Shown here one piece after another: positions 10,131 to 22,039 of a stretch of DNA of 64,000 bases. The translations under genes and the position numbers were made by a program. The notes under the pieces are model-generated. The model was not told the origin of the DNA and did not search any database. It was given only the letters and a program-made list of their open reading frames with translations. Every line of letters begins with the position of its first letter. The stretch's first letter is position 1. The DNA is from Erodium maritimum (lineage: Eukaryota > Streptophyta > Magnoliopsida > Geraniales > Geraniaceae): contig OY997591.1 of the NCBI GenBank assembly GCA_963921825.1, positions 38,275,825-38,339,824 of the forward strand, written 5' to 3'.

Positions 10131-10646
10131 TCAAGCCTCAGAGTCGAAGTTGCGCTCAGGAAATTGTGCTCGCAGTTGACCAATGTCTTCCCAGGTCGCG
10201 TCCTCCGGCATTGCTTCGGACCATTGCACCAGTTTCTGGACTACTGCTTGGTTGCCTCTCTTGATCATATGAGTACGCAGGATGCGGTAGGGCTCAACCT
10301 TCGGTTCACCGGCCTCCGTCAGCTCCGGGAGCGTCGCGGACTCCCGTTGACCGTCACCCAATTGGCGCTTGAGTTGAGAGACGTGCACCGTAGGATGGAT
10401 GCGTGACGACGGTGGCAAGCGCAGCGTGTAGGCCACCTGTCCCACTCGTGCGATCACCTCGAAGGGCCCATAGAAACGCGACGCCAGTTTGAGGTTACGC
10501 CGCACCGCGACTGAGGATTGCCGGTAAGGCTGAAGGCGGAGAAAACCCCAGTCGCCGACGTTGAAGCTGCGCTCCGTGCGTTTGCGATCTGCAAAGAGCT
10601 TAGCTCTGTCCCGGGCGGCATTTAGGTTGTCTCTGAGCAAGCCCAC
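10131..10646 (-). pseudogene. Gypsy G integrase C-terminus with chromodomain-like tail
   Basis: The frame continues the integrase after a frameshift near 10640. It shows the GPY/F-type segment ASRFYGPFEVIARVGQVAYT (about residues 55-75), HPTVHVSQLKRQLG (about 85-98), and then a chromodomain-like core with VVQKLVQWSEAMPEDATWED (about 137-156). In chromoviruses this tail is thought to steer integration to marked chromatin. It ends at a normal stop some 30 bp before the purine tract, so the C-terminus is complete. The aromatic residues of a canonical chromodomain are only partly present, as in several plant chromoviruses. Confidence 0.85.
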
Positions 10647-11680
10647 ACTGATTCACGCTCCATTGCGTAGGTATCCACTGCGCCCACGTCTGTCGTGAAA
10701 ACAGAGCATGCTGGTGATGGGGGAGCGTAGCCATAGACGACTTCAAGTGGGGTGGAAGCCAGCGATGTGTGATAAGCTGTGTTGTACAAATACTCTGCTA
10801 AGAATAGCCAACGGAACCATTGCTGTGGAAGAAGATGAGTAGAAAGGCGGAGAAAGTTTTCAAGACACTGATTTACCCGTTCCGTTTGCCCGTCCGAATG
10901 AGGGTGGTACGCCGTCGACATGTGAAGCTTCGTGCCGAGCAGACGGAACAGCTCCCGCCAGAACTGACCCACGAAAATGCGGTCTCTGTTCGAGACCATA
11001 GTCCTTAGTGCGCCGTGGAGCTTGTAAATGTTGTCCATGAACGCTTGTGCCACTTGGACTGTCGTGAAAGGATGACAGAGAGCCACAAAATGGGCGTATT
11101 TGGAGAACCTGTCGACCACGACGAGGATAGTGTCCTTTCCGGCGGATTTGGGCAGCCCTTCCACAAAGTCAAGGCTGATATCCAGCCATGGTCGTGTTGG
11201 CACTGGCAAGGGTTGCAGGAGGCCCGGGTAAGCAACGTGCTCTGCCTTGCACCGTTGACACTCCACGCACGTCTGCACCATGCTCTTGATGTCTTGCTGC
11301 ATATGAGGCCACCAGAAATGGGCCTGGACTCGCTTTGTGGTGGCTTGTATACCCGAGTGCCCCCCGAGGGCGGATGCATGCAGTGCCGTCAACACCCGTT
11401 GACGGATGTTACCGACGGAGCCCACATAGATCTTACCGTTGACCGTCAACAGTCCGTTTGCCCATTTATAGCCATTGATGCTCTCCGGCGCGATACAGAG
11501 CTGGCGGATCAGACCTTGTGCCTCTGGATCTCCCTCATAACTTTCTGTGATCTCAGTTATCCAGGTTGGAACCATTACCGACATCTCGCGGAGCTCGGAT
11601 TCTGGTCGCCTGGACAGCGCGTCCGCCACGCGATTTGCGGTACCAGGCTTGTACTCGATCCTGTAGGTGAGCCCAACCAT
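10622..11680 (-). pseudogene. Gypsy G RNase H end and integrase core
   Basis: The frame opens with the end of RNase H (YKPGTANRVADALSRR). It then has the zinc-binding HHCC region (HASALGGHSGIQ, CVECQRCK) and the catalytic core: LDISLDFVEGLP carries the first Asp, TMVSNRDRIFVGQFW the second, and AYHPHSDGQTERVNQ the Glu. All three catalytic acidic residues are present. The frame ends VWACSETT at a stop created by a frameshift, where the neighbouring frame (10131-10646) takes over with an overlap. A TGA just upstream (near 11681) separates it from RNase H. Together the two frames span a full-length integrase. Confidence 0.92.
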
Positions 11681-12526
11681 CTTTCATAGCAACTTTTGCT
11701 GAAACGTCGTGATCAGGCGCTGCTCCATTAGGAATTTTAGACTCTGTTGGTCTGTCCGGATGATGAATTCACCTGTCTTCAAGTACTAGCGCCACCGTTG
11801 CACTGCCATGATCATGGCTAACATTTCTTTCTCGTATGTCGACCTGGCTGCATTTTTTGGTCCCGGTGCCTTGCTGAGGAAGGCAACTGGGTGACCCTCT
11901 TGCATCAGAACCGCCCCCACGCCGGCGTCTGACGCGTCCGTTTCAACGACGAACTGCTTGGTAAAGTCCGGCAGGGCTAATACTGGTGCACTCATGAGCG
12001 CCTGTTGTAATGATCTGAAGCTCTGCTCTTCCTTACTCCCCCAATGAAACCCGACCTCCTTCCTCAAGAATGTGGTTAGAGGTTGTGCTATTTGACCGAA
12101 GTTTCTGACGAACCTCCTGTAGTATCCAGCAAGCCCCAGAAATCCTCGCACATCTCTGACCGTCCTGGGGTGTGGCCAATCTCTGATGGCCTTGACCTTT
12201 TCTGGATCCGTTGCCACACCTTGCGCCGAGATAAAATGCCCGAGGTATTCGATGGATTGCAACCCAAAGGAGCATTTCGACCGTTTGGCAAAGAGGCGAT
12301 GTTCCCTGAGTCACTGAAAGACCATTTCAAGGTGCTGAGTGTGGGCTTGAACACTATCACTGTATACCAGTATGTCGTCAAAGAAGACTAACACGAACTT
12401 TCGCAGAAAATCCCCAAAAACATGGTTCATCAGGCTTTGAAAACTCGCCGGGGCGTTTGTCAGCCCAAAGGGCATGACTAAGAATTCAAAATGCCCATCG
12501 TGAGTTCGGAATGCTGTCTTGTGCTC
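11681..12526 (-). pseudogene. Gypsy G reverse transcriptase C-terminal part and RNase H
   Basis: On the minus strand this begins after the stop near 12527 with [20 protein letters not shown] and [13 protein letters not shown], then the catalytic [12 protein letters not shown], intact for this group. A TGA near 12310 (after VFQ) and a TAG near 11786 (after VQRWR) interrupt it. Downstream motifs are [28 protein letters not shown], and the RNase H start TDASDAGVGAVLMQ, with STYEKEMLAMIMAVQRW. Point stops rather than deletions suggest this element is less decayed in structure than element C. Confidence 0.9.
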
Positions 12527-13663
12527 TTATCCTTCCTCCATTCGAATTTGATGGTACCCCGCACGAAGATCTATCTTGGAGAATATGCAGCTGCCGATGA
12601 GTTCGTCGAGTAATTCTTCGACGGTTGGAATTGGGAACCGATCCTTCACTGTGATCTCGTTGAGGGCTCGGTAATCGACACAGAAGCGCCATGTTCCATC
12701 TTTCTTCCTGACCAACAACACTGGAAAGGCGTACGAGCTCACGCTCCGGCGGATGATACCAGTGCGAATCATTTCCTCCACCAGCGCTTCCATGGCATCC
12801 TTCTGTTCTCGGTTATACCGATAAGGCCGTACCGTGGGCACTGTTTCTCCTGCTATCAGTGGAATCCGGTGATCGTGGTCTCTTCGCGGGGGTAGTTCAG
12901 TTGGCGTTTCAAATATGTCACTGAATTTTCCCAGGCAGTCCTGTAATTCCGCCTGCGTTCCTTCAGATTTGGCTGTTTGTGTCTCTCCTTGGCCCCATTG
13001 CAACAGATAGAGCTCTCCGCCCTTCTTCGCTTCCTTTCCCACATCCTGGATTGTGATCTCCTTGCAGAACCGGCGGTGTTGTTGCTCACCGGCCGTCTGG
13101 CGACTTCCTCTGTCTGTGATTGTAATTGACCTCTCAACAAAGTCAAAGTTCAAGGGGATGACGGTCCTCATCCAATCAGTCCCCAATACCATGTCGCAGG
13201 AACCTAGGGGCATCACTAGAAAATCCCAATTGAAGAGTGTACCTGCTAATTCCCATTGGAATGTGCTCTGACTGGTGCAAATGTAGGTTTTACCGTTTTC
13301 CAGATGAACATGTGCCTCCGCCGTCGCTTGCACTACTACCCCAACCTTCCGAGCTGTCTTCTCGTCCAGGAAGCACGCGGTGGCTCCGGTGTCAACCAAG
13401 GCAGACACGGTCAACTTGTTGACCACCGTTTGCACTCGCAGAGCGTCCTTTCCTTCGGCTCCCAAGGCCTTCAATGTCTCTTCTCTGACCACTCCGACCC
13501 ACTCCATTTCGTCGCCATCCACCGTTTCCCCTTCCCATGGTGCTTCATCGAGCTTATCTGGGTGTTCTAATGGTTGTTCCTCCCCTCGAGTCAACGTGAA
13601 TAGCTGGCGACGATTTGGACAGATGTGGTTACGTGTCCAGCGAGCCGAACACGTGTAACACAA
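12527..13663 (-). pseudogene. Gypsy G protease and reverse transcriptase N-terminal part
   Basis: Protease: ALVDTGATACFLD with the DTG triad, then VLGTDWMRTV, the usual second protease motif. Reverse transcriptase follows: ELPPRRDHDHRIPL, IIRRSVSSYAFPVLLVRKKD, WRFCVDYRALNEITVKDRFP, SKIDLRAGYHQIRM. A TAA after MEEG (near 12527) stops the frame just before KTAFRT. Near the start CYTCSARWTRNHIC resembles a degenerate zinc knuckle, so the gag-pol junction lies near 13650-13740. A TAG near 13742 separates gag and pol frames; whether it was once the natural end of gag is unclear. Confidence 0.9.
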
Positions 13664-14405
13664 TCCTTGACGCCGTCTGTCAGCGCAGAACTCGTCGTTG
13701 ATAGCTCGGACTGGTAGCGAGTTTCTGTTTGGGCCTCCTGCCTAGGCTCCTCCCCCTGGCCCGTCGTGCCTTGGGCCCATTGGTCCTGCCTGACCATTGG
13801 CCCGTGGTGGTTCTCGAGGCCCTAGTTCGTTGTTCAGGCCCACGCCCATTTGCCTCGGTGGTCCAGGTCCGTTGTTGTTGTTCATTCCCCAACCTTGACT
13901 CGGTCCTGGTCCATATCGCGGTCTGAACCCGAGCTGTCCCTGCTCCGGCGGTCTTGACGAACTGGCTCCCCCACGCGCCGACGTCCTTTGTTCTTCCATC
14001 CGTGCTAGGAACATCGCTCTCCCCAGAGAGTCTGGTTCGAGCATCAGTACCCCGGTTTGCAGGTGAGGTCTCAACCCGCCGATGAAGTTAGCGATGAAGA
14101 ATTCCTCTGTGAGCAACAGATTCTTCCCCATCAACTGACCTCTCAGCGCGTAGAAGCGATCCTCATAGTCCTGAACGGATCCTTCCTACCAGAGCTGTTT
14201 GAATCGTGCAATCGCGTCGTCGTAGCGATTCTCCTCGAACTTCCAGGCGAGATCTTGCACCATCTGAGTCCAGGTGATGTGTCTCTGTCCTCGCTGGTAA
14301 TCCTGGAACAAGATCTCCGCGCGTCCCGTGAAATGCATGGCGGCGAGACGCACCTGGAGTTCCTCCGGCACCGCGCACAAGTAGAAGTAATTCTCAAACT
14401 TGCGG
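13664..14405 (-). pseudogene. Gypsy G gag, C-terminal part
   Basis: The gag continues here after the solo LTR with RKFENYFYLC, AAMHFTGRAEILFQDY and WKFEENRYDDAIARFKQLW, matching the Retrotrans_gag capsid domain. An in-frame TAG near 14187 replaces a sense codon before EGSVQDYEDRFYALRGQL. The downstream frame passes FFIANFIGGLRPHLQTGVL and ends in a Gly-Pro-Arg-rich linker (PPRQMGVGLNNELGPREPP). The five bases tgcgg at its upstream edge (14401-14405) are the target duplication of the solo LTR, so removing that LTR restores the frame with the N-terminal part at 16093-16645. Confidence 0.9.
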
Positions 14406-16092
14406 TGTTAGTCTTAGTGCCCGTAGCTCCATCATAAATGTCCAAATGTATATATCATCGTTAGAAATAAAATTAAAGCGGCTTTATATTACTTATGTGT
14501 TGGAGTAATATATCGATGTGTGCTCTGATCTATGCCCACCATGCGAATAGAACCATAGATCGAGATAGATCACACTCGATGGGTCCCTAGTCAACAAAGC
14601 TTCACTAGAAGCGACTAGTATGAAAGATGGCTCTTTATGGCTTACGTTCTGTTAGTCATTGGAATGGGATTCCGGAGTCTGATCATAGATATCATGTGGG
14701 ACATGATATTGGTCGACCCGCCCTGAATATGTGCCATAGATTAAGTCATGAACATATTCAGTGTTGTAGCTTGTCATGTATCCTTAGACCAAGGAGTCTT
14801 TGTGATCGCTATGTAGTCAACAACTGAGTTTGACCTGAGCCTAACGTTGTCCGTAACAGGGCTTCCATAACGGCCAGGATTGGCTTGGGGACGGGCTACA
14901 TGAGTGACACGAAAGACGGCTAAGGGATTTATCCCTCATACTGAGGTATGGGAAAGATATCGGTTCTCGACCGCTTGATCAAGAGTGACTGAAAGAATAG
15001 CATGGCCATGCACATGGTACTGGGTATCATATCTTCAGTCATCTCACATATCAAGGAACGGTGATTGAGAATAATAAGGATGACGGCTCTATGCCTTATC
15101 TCAATCAGGATATCGGAGATAAAAGGATAATGACAGGGACGACGGAAAGGTTAGAATCGACAGGGTCGATTCGTTATGTAGTGTCAGGCAATACTAAAGT
15201 CTCGTTAGTTGCCACTTAAATAGGATCAAGTAAAATGGGATTTTACGTTGATCTATTGACATGCATAAACCTAAGGGTCACACCGGAGGATGAAACTCAT
15301 TGACACATTTATGGAGAATGGCCAAAAGGGAGTTGTCTCGGGACATGACCAAAACTGGGTTTTGGATCATGTGCCCGTAAGTGAATAGGACTTTACGGAT
15401 CGAGACAAGGCTTGGAGTCTTGGGATTGATCGCGTCGGATAATGTTGGACATTTCCGGTATGGAAGGCATGGAGGCGATGAGCGAATCACGGGACCTCGT
15501 TGGAAATGGCCACGGGCCATGTTCCAAGAGGCCCATGAAAGGCCCATGCAACCAAGGCCCATGGAACTAATTAATCAAGTCTTGATTAATTAGTACTAAG
15601 TAAGCAAGACAAGGATTAAGGTGTTGGTGATTCACCACCTAACCCAATCTTGTCTTGCCATACTTTGTCCTATTTACACCTTACTTGACACCATACTTGT
15701 CCCATGCCTTTAGTTGGACAAGTATGGGTTTTGTTATGTTTAAGTCATCTTTTTTCAACATAACAAAGACAAGACAAGAATAGGAAACACATTTTCTCTC
15801 CCTCTTCCATGGCCATTTCGGGTTTGGCTAGTTTCCACCTCCATGTTTGTGTTCTTGAGTCCTCAAAGAGAAGAACTACGTGGCTTTGATTCGCATGTGG
15901 ATACGTAGGCGTCTTGGAGACTCAAGCCAATCATTCGTTAACCGGTGTTCTTGTTTTGGTAAGAAATAGTGCTGAATTTTTCTCTTGTGAATCCATTCTT
16001 TGTTAGTTGTTTCATGGTTTAATCGTCTCTTGGTTTTCATTGATTTTCCGCTGCGAGTTGGTTCATCTCCAACCCTACCTCGAGACCCAACA
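14406..16092 (+). repeat. Solo Copia LTR inside gypsy G gag
   Basis: A 1,687-bp LTR of the Copia A/B family, TGTTAGTCTTAG to CCCAACA, flanked by the perfect duplication tgcgg (14401-14405, 16093-16097). There is no internal region, so it is the product of recombination between the two LTRs of a former complete element. It ends CCCAACA like B rather than CCCATCA like A, but shares gtagctccatcat with the 3' LTR of A near its start. The donor-like site reads GGTAAGAAAT, one base away from the others. Confidence 0.95.
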
Positions 16093-16645
16093 TGCGGCTC
16101 CATGACTGTACGCCGTTGCCGTCGAACCCTGGGAATTGGAGTTCCGGCGTGCGAAACTGAAAAGAAACGCCTCGATTCCCCTCGCCGTAGCATTCTTCGC
16201 CATAGCGCCCCTCGCCGTACCCCTCGTCCCCCTCCCTGGTTGGGATTGGGCCTCTTCCGTCAGCGCACTCTGGCCTGAGCGGCGGTGGCATTCCTCGTGT
16301 CTCGGTCTCCGGTTCTCTGCCGGTAGATGGTGGTCTCCGTGGCTCCTCGCGACATCGCGACTCTCCGTGGGATGGAAGTGAATCCTGACGCGGTGGTGGT
16401 GTGTGGATCTGTGGTGGTGTGTGGATCTGTGGTTGTGTGTCAGTCGCCGTGGTTCGGCGTTCAATGTTGTCCACTCGCCCTAAGAGGTTCTGGAGCAAGG
16501 TGGACATGGTCTGGAGCGTGGCGGCGATTTCGTTGAGTTGTCCCTCGGTTCTTCCTGCCATTTCTTGGACCGGCACGGTCGCTTGGTGAAGACTCTCCTC
16601 CACTGCTCGTTGAGCCACTGCGTCGAGATCCGCTGCTCTGGTCAT
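16093..16645 (-). pseudogene. Gypsy G gag, N-terminal part
   Basis: The ATG at 16645 lies about 20 bases downstream (minus strand) of the primer site. The first 60 residues look helical (ATLQTMSTLLQNLLGRVDNIE, a likely coiled coil). A disordered Pro-Thr-Arg-rich stretch follows with a short repeat (QIHTPPQIHTPP), then the entry to the capsid domain (RTPELQFPGFDGNG, about residues 168-181). The frame is open up to the solo LTR, where it is cut after VQSWSR. The start is chosen because it is the first ATG after the primer site. Confidence 0.88.
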
Positions 16646-16666
16646 GGTTCACAGGTCGCTGGAGAC

Positions 16667-16679
16667 GGCTCTGATACCA
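16667..16679 (-). other. Primer binding site, gypsy G
   Basis: The minus strand reads TGGTATCAGAGCC, complementary to the initiator methionine tRNA 3' end, two bases after the end of the 5' LTR at 16682. Confidence 0.9.
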
Positions 16680-16681
16680 AT

Positions 16682-16871
16682 TATCATCAACGTGATCAGA
16701 GACGTGTATGAATCGAAGGAACAGAAGAAGGATTGAAGGAAATGTAGTTGTTTACTGCTGAAATTGGAGAAGCTTACACAGCATCAGAGAAGCTCTGTCT
16801 CTCTTGATGCTTGCCAAATCTGCTCAGTACACACATAATGAGCTCTCAGCTCGTCACTCTCCTCTTTATAC
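16682..16871 (-). repeat. 5' LTR of gypsy G, inner part
   Basis: These 190 bp match 9761-9950. The terminal dinucleotide next to the primer site is mutated (plus strand TA instead of TG). The LTR is cut at 16871 by Copia B, with tatac (16867-16871) duplicated at 25326-25330. Confidence 0.9.
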
Positions 16872-18559
16872 TGTTAGTCTTAGTGCCCGTAGTTCAATCC
16901 TAAATGTCCAAATGTACATATCATCGTTAGCAATAAAATTAAAGCGGCTTTATATTACTTACGTGTTGGAGTAATATATCGACGTGTGCTCTGATCTATG
17001 CCCACCATGCGAATAGAACCATAGATCGAGATAGATCACACTCGATGGGTCCCTAGTCAACAAAGCTTCACTAGAAGCGACTAGTATGAAAGATGGCTCT
17101 TTATGGCTTACGTTCTGTTAGTCGTTGGAATGGGATTCCGGAGTCTGATCATAGATATCATGTGGGACATGATATTGGACGACCCGCCCTAAATATGTGC
17201 CATAGATTAAGTCATGAACATATTCAGTGTTGTAGCTTGTCATGTATCCTTAGACCAAGGAGTCTTTGTGATCGCTATGTAGTCAACAACTGAGTTTGAC
17301 CTGAGCCTAACGTTGTCCGTAACAGGGCTTCCATAACGGCCAGGATTGGCTTGGGGACGGGCTACATGAGTGACACGAAAGACGGCTAAGGGATTTATCC
17401 CTCATACTAAGGTATGGGAAAGATATCGGTTCTCGGCCACTTGATCGAGAGTGACTGGAAGAATAGCATGGCCATGCACATGATACTGGGTATCATATCT
17501 TCAGTCATCTCACATATCAAGGAACGGTGATTGAGAATAATAAGGATGACGGCTCTATGCCTTATCTCAATCAGGATATCGGAGATAAAAGGATAATGAC
17601 AGGGACGACGGAAAGGTTAGAATCGACAGGGTCGATTCGTTATGTAATGTCGGGCAATACTAAAGTCTCGTTAGTTGCCACTTAAATAGGATCAAGTAAA
17701 ATGGGATTTTACGTTGATCTATTGACATGCATAAACCTAAGGGTCACACCGGAGGATGAAACTCATTGACACATTTATGGAGAATGGCCAAAAGGGAGTT
17801 GTCTCGGGACATGACCAAAACTGGGTTTTGGGTCATGTGCCCGTAAGTGAATAGGACTTTACGGATCGAGACAAGGCTTGGAGTCTTGGGATTGATCGCG
17901 TCGGATAATGTTGGACATTTCCGGTATGGAAGGCTTGGAGGCGATGAGCGAATCACGGGACCTCGTTGGAAATGGCCACGGGCCATGTTCCAAGAGGCCC
18001 ATGAAAGGCCCATGCAACCAAGGCCCATGGAACTAATTAATCAAGTCTTGATTAATTAGTACTAAGTAAGCAAGACAAGGATTAAGGTGTTGGTGATTCA
18101 CCACCTAACCCAATCTTGTGTTGCCATACTTTGTCCTATTTACACCTTACTTGACACCATACTTGTCCCATGCCTTTAGTTGGACAAGTATGGGTTTTGT
18201 TATGTTTAAGTCATCTTTTTTCAACATAACAAACACAAGACAAGAATAGGAAACACAACTTCTCTCTCCCTTCCCTTGCAATTTCGGGTTTGGCAAGCTC
18301 CCACCTCCATTTTTGTGTTCTTGAGTCCTCAAAGAGAAGAACTACGTGGCTTTGATTCCCATGTGGATACGTAGGCGTCTTGGAGACTCAAGCCAATCAT
18401 TCGTTAACCGGTGTTCTTGTTTTGGTAAGAACTAGTGCTGAATTTTTCTCTTGTGAATCCATTCTTTGTTAGTTGTTTCATGGTTTTAATCGTCTCTTGG
18501 TTTTCATTGATTTTCCGCTGCGAGTTGGTTCATCTCCAACCCTACCTCGAGACCCAACA
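16872..18559 (+). repeat. 5' LTR of Copia B
   Basis: 1,688 bp, ending CCCAACA. It differs from its 3' partner at about three sites by eye (for example cttgtgttgcc against cttgtcttgcc, and aaagcggc against aaagcgac). It shares B-specific variants such as cttgtccc where A has cttttccc. Confidence 0.95.
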
Positions 18560-20110
18560 GTGGTATCAGAGCCGTGCTACCTTCGGGATTCACAAGACGG
18601 TGTTCAAAGTTTCGGTTTTGCTTGAAAGTTTCGTTTTTGGCGTGTTGTTTTGCTAAATTGTTTGATAACATGTTTTAAATTCTATTTTATGGATTTAATG
18701 CATGTAAAATGAATTTTTGAAAATTATTTCAAATCTGGAAATTTTGAAAAAAATTTGATTTTTCGGGTCTCGGGAGCGGGACTCTCGGGGAGCCGAAACC
18801 GGGACCGAACGGGGCTCCGTTGGACGGAGCTAGGCCAAGCATGACCATTGGATGGTTGATATGCCAAGGCTAAACCGTTTTGTTAGTTATGACGAGTTTG
18901 GAACCGTCATGACGAACTCGAAGATCAAATGTTCAAAAGTTTCATTTTTGAACGGTTTCGATAAACCGAGCATCAAAAAATTTCGAAACTTGGCTATTAA
19001 TTAAAACCGGAAAATCACATGATGTTTGATAACATGCTTGTTTGATAACACGATGTGTGATGTGATGTTGGCATGATGTACATAATAGCCCCGAGCTCGA
19101 TTTAATTATTTATCGCTTTTCACGGCCTGCGAGCCGTTAGAGTTAGCGTGTAATTATTCTTTCAAGGTGTGGTCGTCGAACCACTTGTTTGTAATATTTA
19201 TTTATTCCCGACCTGCGAGTCGTGTATTAAATTGTAATATTTTACTCAACACGAAGAAAGGGCGAAAAGGTCATTTGGTGGCTTTTCGGGTGTTGGCATC
19301 GGCTTGGAGTCGGTGGAGCTCAAGAAGCTAGTGGGAGTTAGTTTAGGGGGCTATTATGTGCACATTTATCGCTTTATGCTTGGTTTAGTTTATGCATGAT
19401 TAATTCTATGTGTTTTAGAATTGCATGCTTAACTTTATTTACCGAGCATATCACCTCACATGCAAAGATAAAATTGGAATTTTAATCCTTGTGTGTGAAC
19501 CCTTAGAACCGTCATTACATTGGATGTAGTTGACGGGTTCAAAGGAAGAATTACATTGGATGTAATTTGAGGCATCATTGCATTTGGAATGTAGTTGATG
19601 TGCTCATCGCATCTAGGATGTGCCAAAGTTTTGAACACAACTGGACAAGTAAAAGCGGGTCATGTCCGATACCTCCCAATAATCAACACCTTACTACCTC
19701 CCCGTCCTATGGGTGTCGTGCGCATTAGCGGAGCATCCATGGGGAAGCGGGGTAGTAGGTTTGGACGACATATGTGGGTGTCGTGCGCATTAGCGGAGCA
19801 CCTACATAGTGACGGGCCATAGTTGAAAATTGGTGGACCCGACTACGATTCTCAGCCTGAGGTTGAGCTAGGGTAACAGATAGGGTAAGTCGTGTACATA
19901 AGTACATACCCTAGCCAAGAGTCACATTGGATGTGATTGGATGGAGTCCTACCTACATAGCTCGATTAAGTGGTGAGCATTAGTTCAGCTTAATCGAGTG
20001 AATCAAGGATCTTGGTTTCAGATTCTAAAGGTTTAGAATCGATTGTTGGTGTTTAAGCTTGATCTTCATAAAATTTATTCAGTTTACTGATTGAATTTTA
20101 TCTGTTGTAG
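18425..20110 (+). other. Predicted leader intron of Copia B
   Basis: The donor TTTTG/GTAAGAAC in the LTR and the acceptor CTGTTGTAG/ATCAA, 5 bases before the gag ATG at 20116, enclose 1,686 bp, the same length as in A. The primer site TGGTATCAGAGCC (18561-18573) and the whole leader fall inside. Confidence 0.5.
18561..18573 (+). other. Primer binding site, Copia B
   Basis: TGGTATCAGAGCC starts two bases after the LTR and is complementary to initiator Met-tRNA. The untranslated leader that follows (to 20115) carries the same CATTGGATGTA and GGGTGTCGTGCGCATTAGCGG repeats as in A. Confidence 0.9.
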
Positions 20111-20115
20111 ATCAA

Positions 20116-20630
20116 ATGGCAAATTCAGCGAACATTAATAGTTTGTCATTAAAAACCATTCTTGACAGGGTCAAGCTAAATGGGACAAACTATTTGGACT
20201 GGTACAGAATTTTGAGGATAGTCCTCAAGTCTGAACGCAAAGAATATGTCCTTGACAAGGCTGTCTCTAAGACCATATCAGAGTTACATGAAGTGTCATC
20301 AACTGCTGAGAAGAATATCTCAGGGATCTGGGATCCAAGGATATTCTAATGGTCAACAAGGGAATTGGAAGTGGCAAGGGCTGGGCCCATGCGCACTTGG
20401 CAGGAAAGATGAGACACCTGAGAATGTCTGCTTCTACTGCTAACAGCCTGGTCATTGGAACCGGGATTACAGGAAGTTCACGGCTGATCTGAAGAAGGGC
20501 AGTGGGACTGCGCCTTCATCAAATAGCCTGGATGATCTGAAGAAGGGCAGTAGGACTGCGCCTTCATCAGGAAACCTGGATGATCTAAGGAAGGGCGGTG
20601 GGATCGTGCCTTCATTCGGTATTAACTCTA
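20116..20630 (+). pseudogene. Copia B gag remnant
   Basis: Same start and N-terminus as in A (MANSANINSLSLKTILDRVK), the same internal deletion joining LHEVS to KNISGIWDPRIF, and the same stop. The zinc knuckle near 20425-20470 keeps the first two cysteines (CFYC) but has TAA where A has Gln, and Tyr for the last cysteine, as in A. The 48-bp tandem repeat follows from about 20486 with three units. Confidence 0.85.
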
Positions 20631-22023
20631 TAGAGCTACATCTCTCTACTTCCAAAGATTCATGGGTATTAGATACCATGACTGAATCTCACACATGCAC
20701 TAATATATGGTGGCTGAAAGTAGGAGAGATTTGGAAAGCACGAAATGGACCTCAGAGTTGTGGCAACTGCTGTAGGATCCATGAGTCTTGCTTTGCCAAG
20801 AGGCCTTGTCTTAGTATTGTATAATGTATATTGCATACCTACTTTTAGTAGGAATATTATATCTGTATCCGTGTTTGACAAGGAAGGATATAATGTTAAT
20901 ATTGGAAATGGAGTTTTCAATGTTCTATGCAATGATATGTTTTATACCAGTACTGACATGGTTGGAGGATTGTACATATTAGATATGGGTAACAATGCCT
21001 CAAGTTCTATATATTCCGTTAATACCAAGAGGTCTAAATCCAACGATTTAAACCTAACTCTGTTATGGTATTGTCATTTGGGTCGCATAAACAAGAAGCG
21101 CCTATCAGCACTTCAGAAGCTCGGGCTTTCAGGTTCATTCGAATTCCATTCGATCGATAGGTGCAAGGTTTGTTTAATGGGCAAAATGACTAAAGTGCCC
21201 TTTATCAATCGCGATGAAAGGGCGGGTGAATTATTGGGACTGATACACTCGAATGTGTGTAGACCAATAAGTTCACTTGCCAGGAGGGGTTTTAGCTACT
21301 TTATCACATTTACTGATGATTACAGTAAATATGGTTATGTCTATTCGGTGAGACATAAGTCTGAAGCTTTTGATAAATTCAAAGAGTTTAAGACTATAGT
21401 AGAAAACCAGCTCGACAAAGGTATTAAGGCACTTCGATTGGATCGAGGTGGAAAATACTTGACCACAGAGTTATTAGATCATCTAAAAGAGAATGAGATC
21501 CTTTTGGAATGGACTCCTCCTAGGTCACTGTAGTTGAAAGGTGTAGCCAAACGGAGAAATCGGACATTGTTAGACAATGGTCTGTTCCATGATTAGTTGG
21601 ACTGATCTCCCAATCTCTTTTAGGGGTTTTGCTCTAGAGACGACCGCATTCATAGTGAATCGGGCTTCGACGAATGGTGTGGAAGGGACACCATTTTAAA
21701 AATGGTACGGGATGATGCCCGCTTTGTCCTTCCTAAAGATTTGTGGTTGCGAGGCTTATGTGAAACATTTGGTTTCGACTAAGCTCGAACCAAGATCTGA
21801 GATATGCACCTTCGTGTGGTATCCCAAAGCAACAAGGGGATACTATTTCTACAATCCCAGTGAGAACATGGTGTTCGTCGCTTGGGGTGGGGTCTTTATG
21901 GAAAAGAAGTTTTGTTTCCAAAGACGTCATTGGGAGGACTGTGCATCTCGAAGAAATTCAGGATGGTACAGATCTGTCTAAACCAATTGGCAACCCAGTA
22001 GAAAGGAGCCAGAGATTGTCGTA
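20631..22023 (+). pseudogene. Copia B protease and integrase remnant
   Basis: The protease SWVLDTMTESHTC has the same DTG to DTM change as A. The frame 20745-21533 carries IISVSVFDKEGYNVNIGNG, LWYCHLGRINKKR (zinc-binding region degenerate), LIHSNVCRP (first catalytic Asp replaced by Asn) and LRLDRGGKYL (second Asp kept). After the shared stop, GVAKRRNRTLLD has Lys at the catalytic Glu position. C-terminal integrase (CGCEAYVKH, GYYFYNPSENMVF) follows at about 21730-21880; here the YNPSENMVF frame survives that is shifted in A. Integrase is inactive for the same two reasons as in A. Confidence 0.85.
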
Positions 22024-22039
22024 GAGTAAGAACCAATTC

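Noticed and set aside
11015..11689. 224-codon plus-strand frame
   Set aside because: It is antisense to the gypsy G integrase, whose HHCC and DDE motifs are clear on the minus strand.
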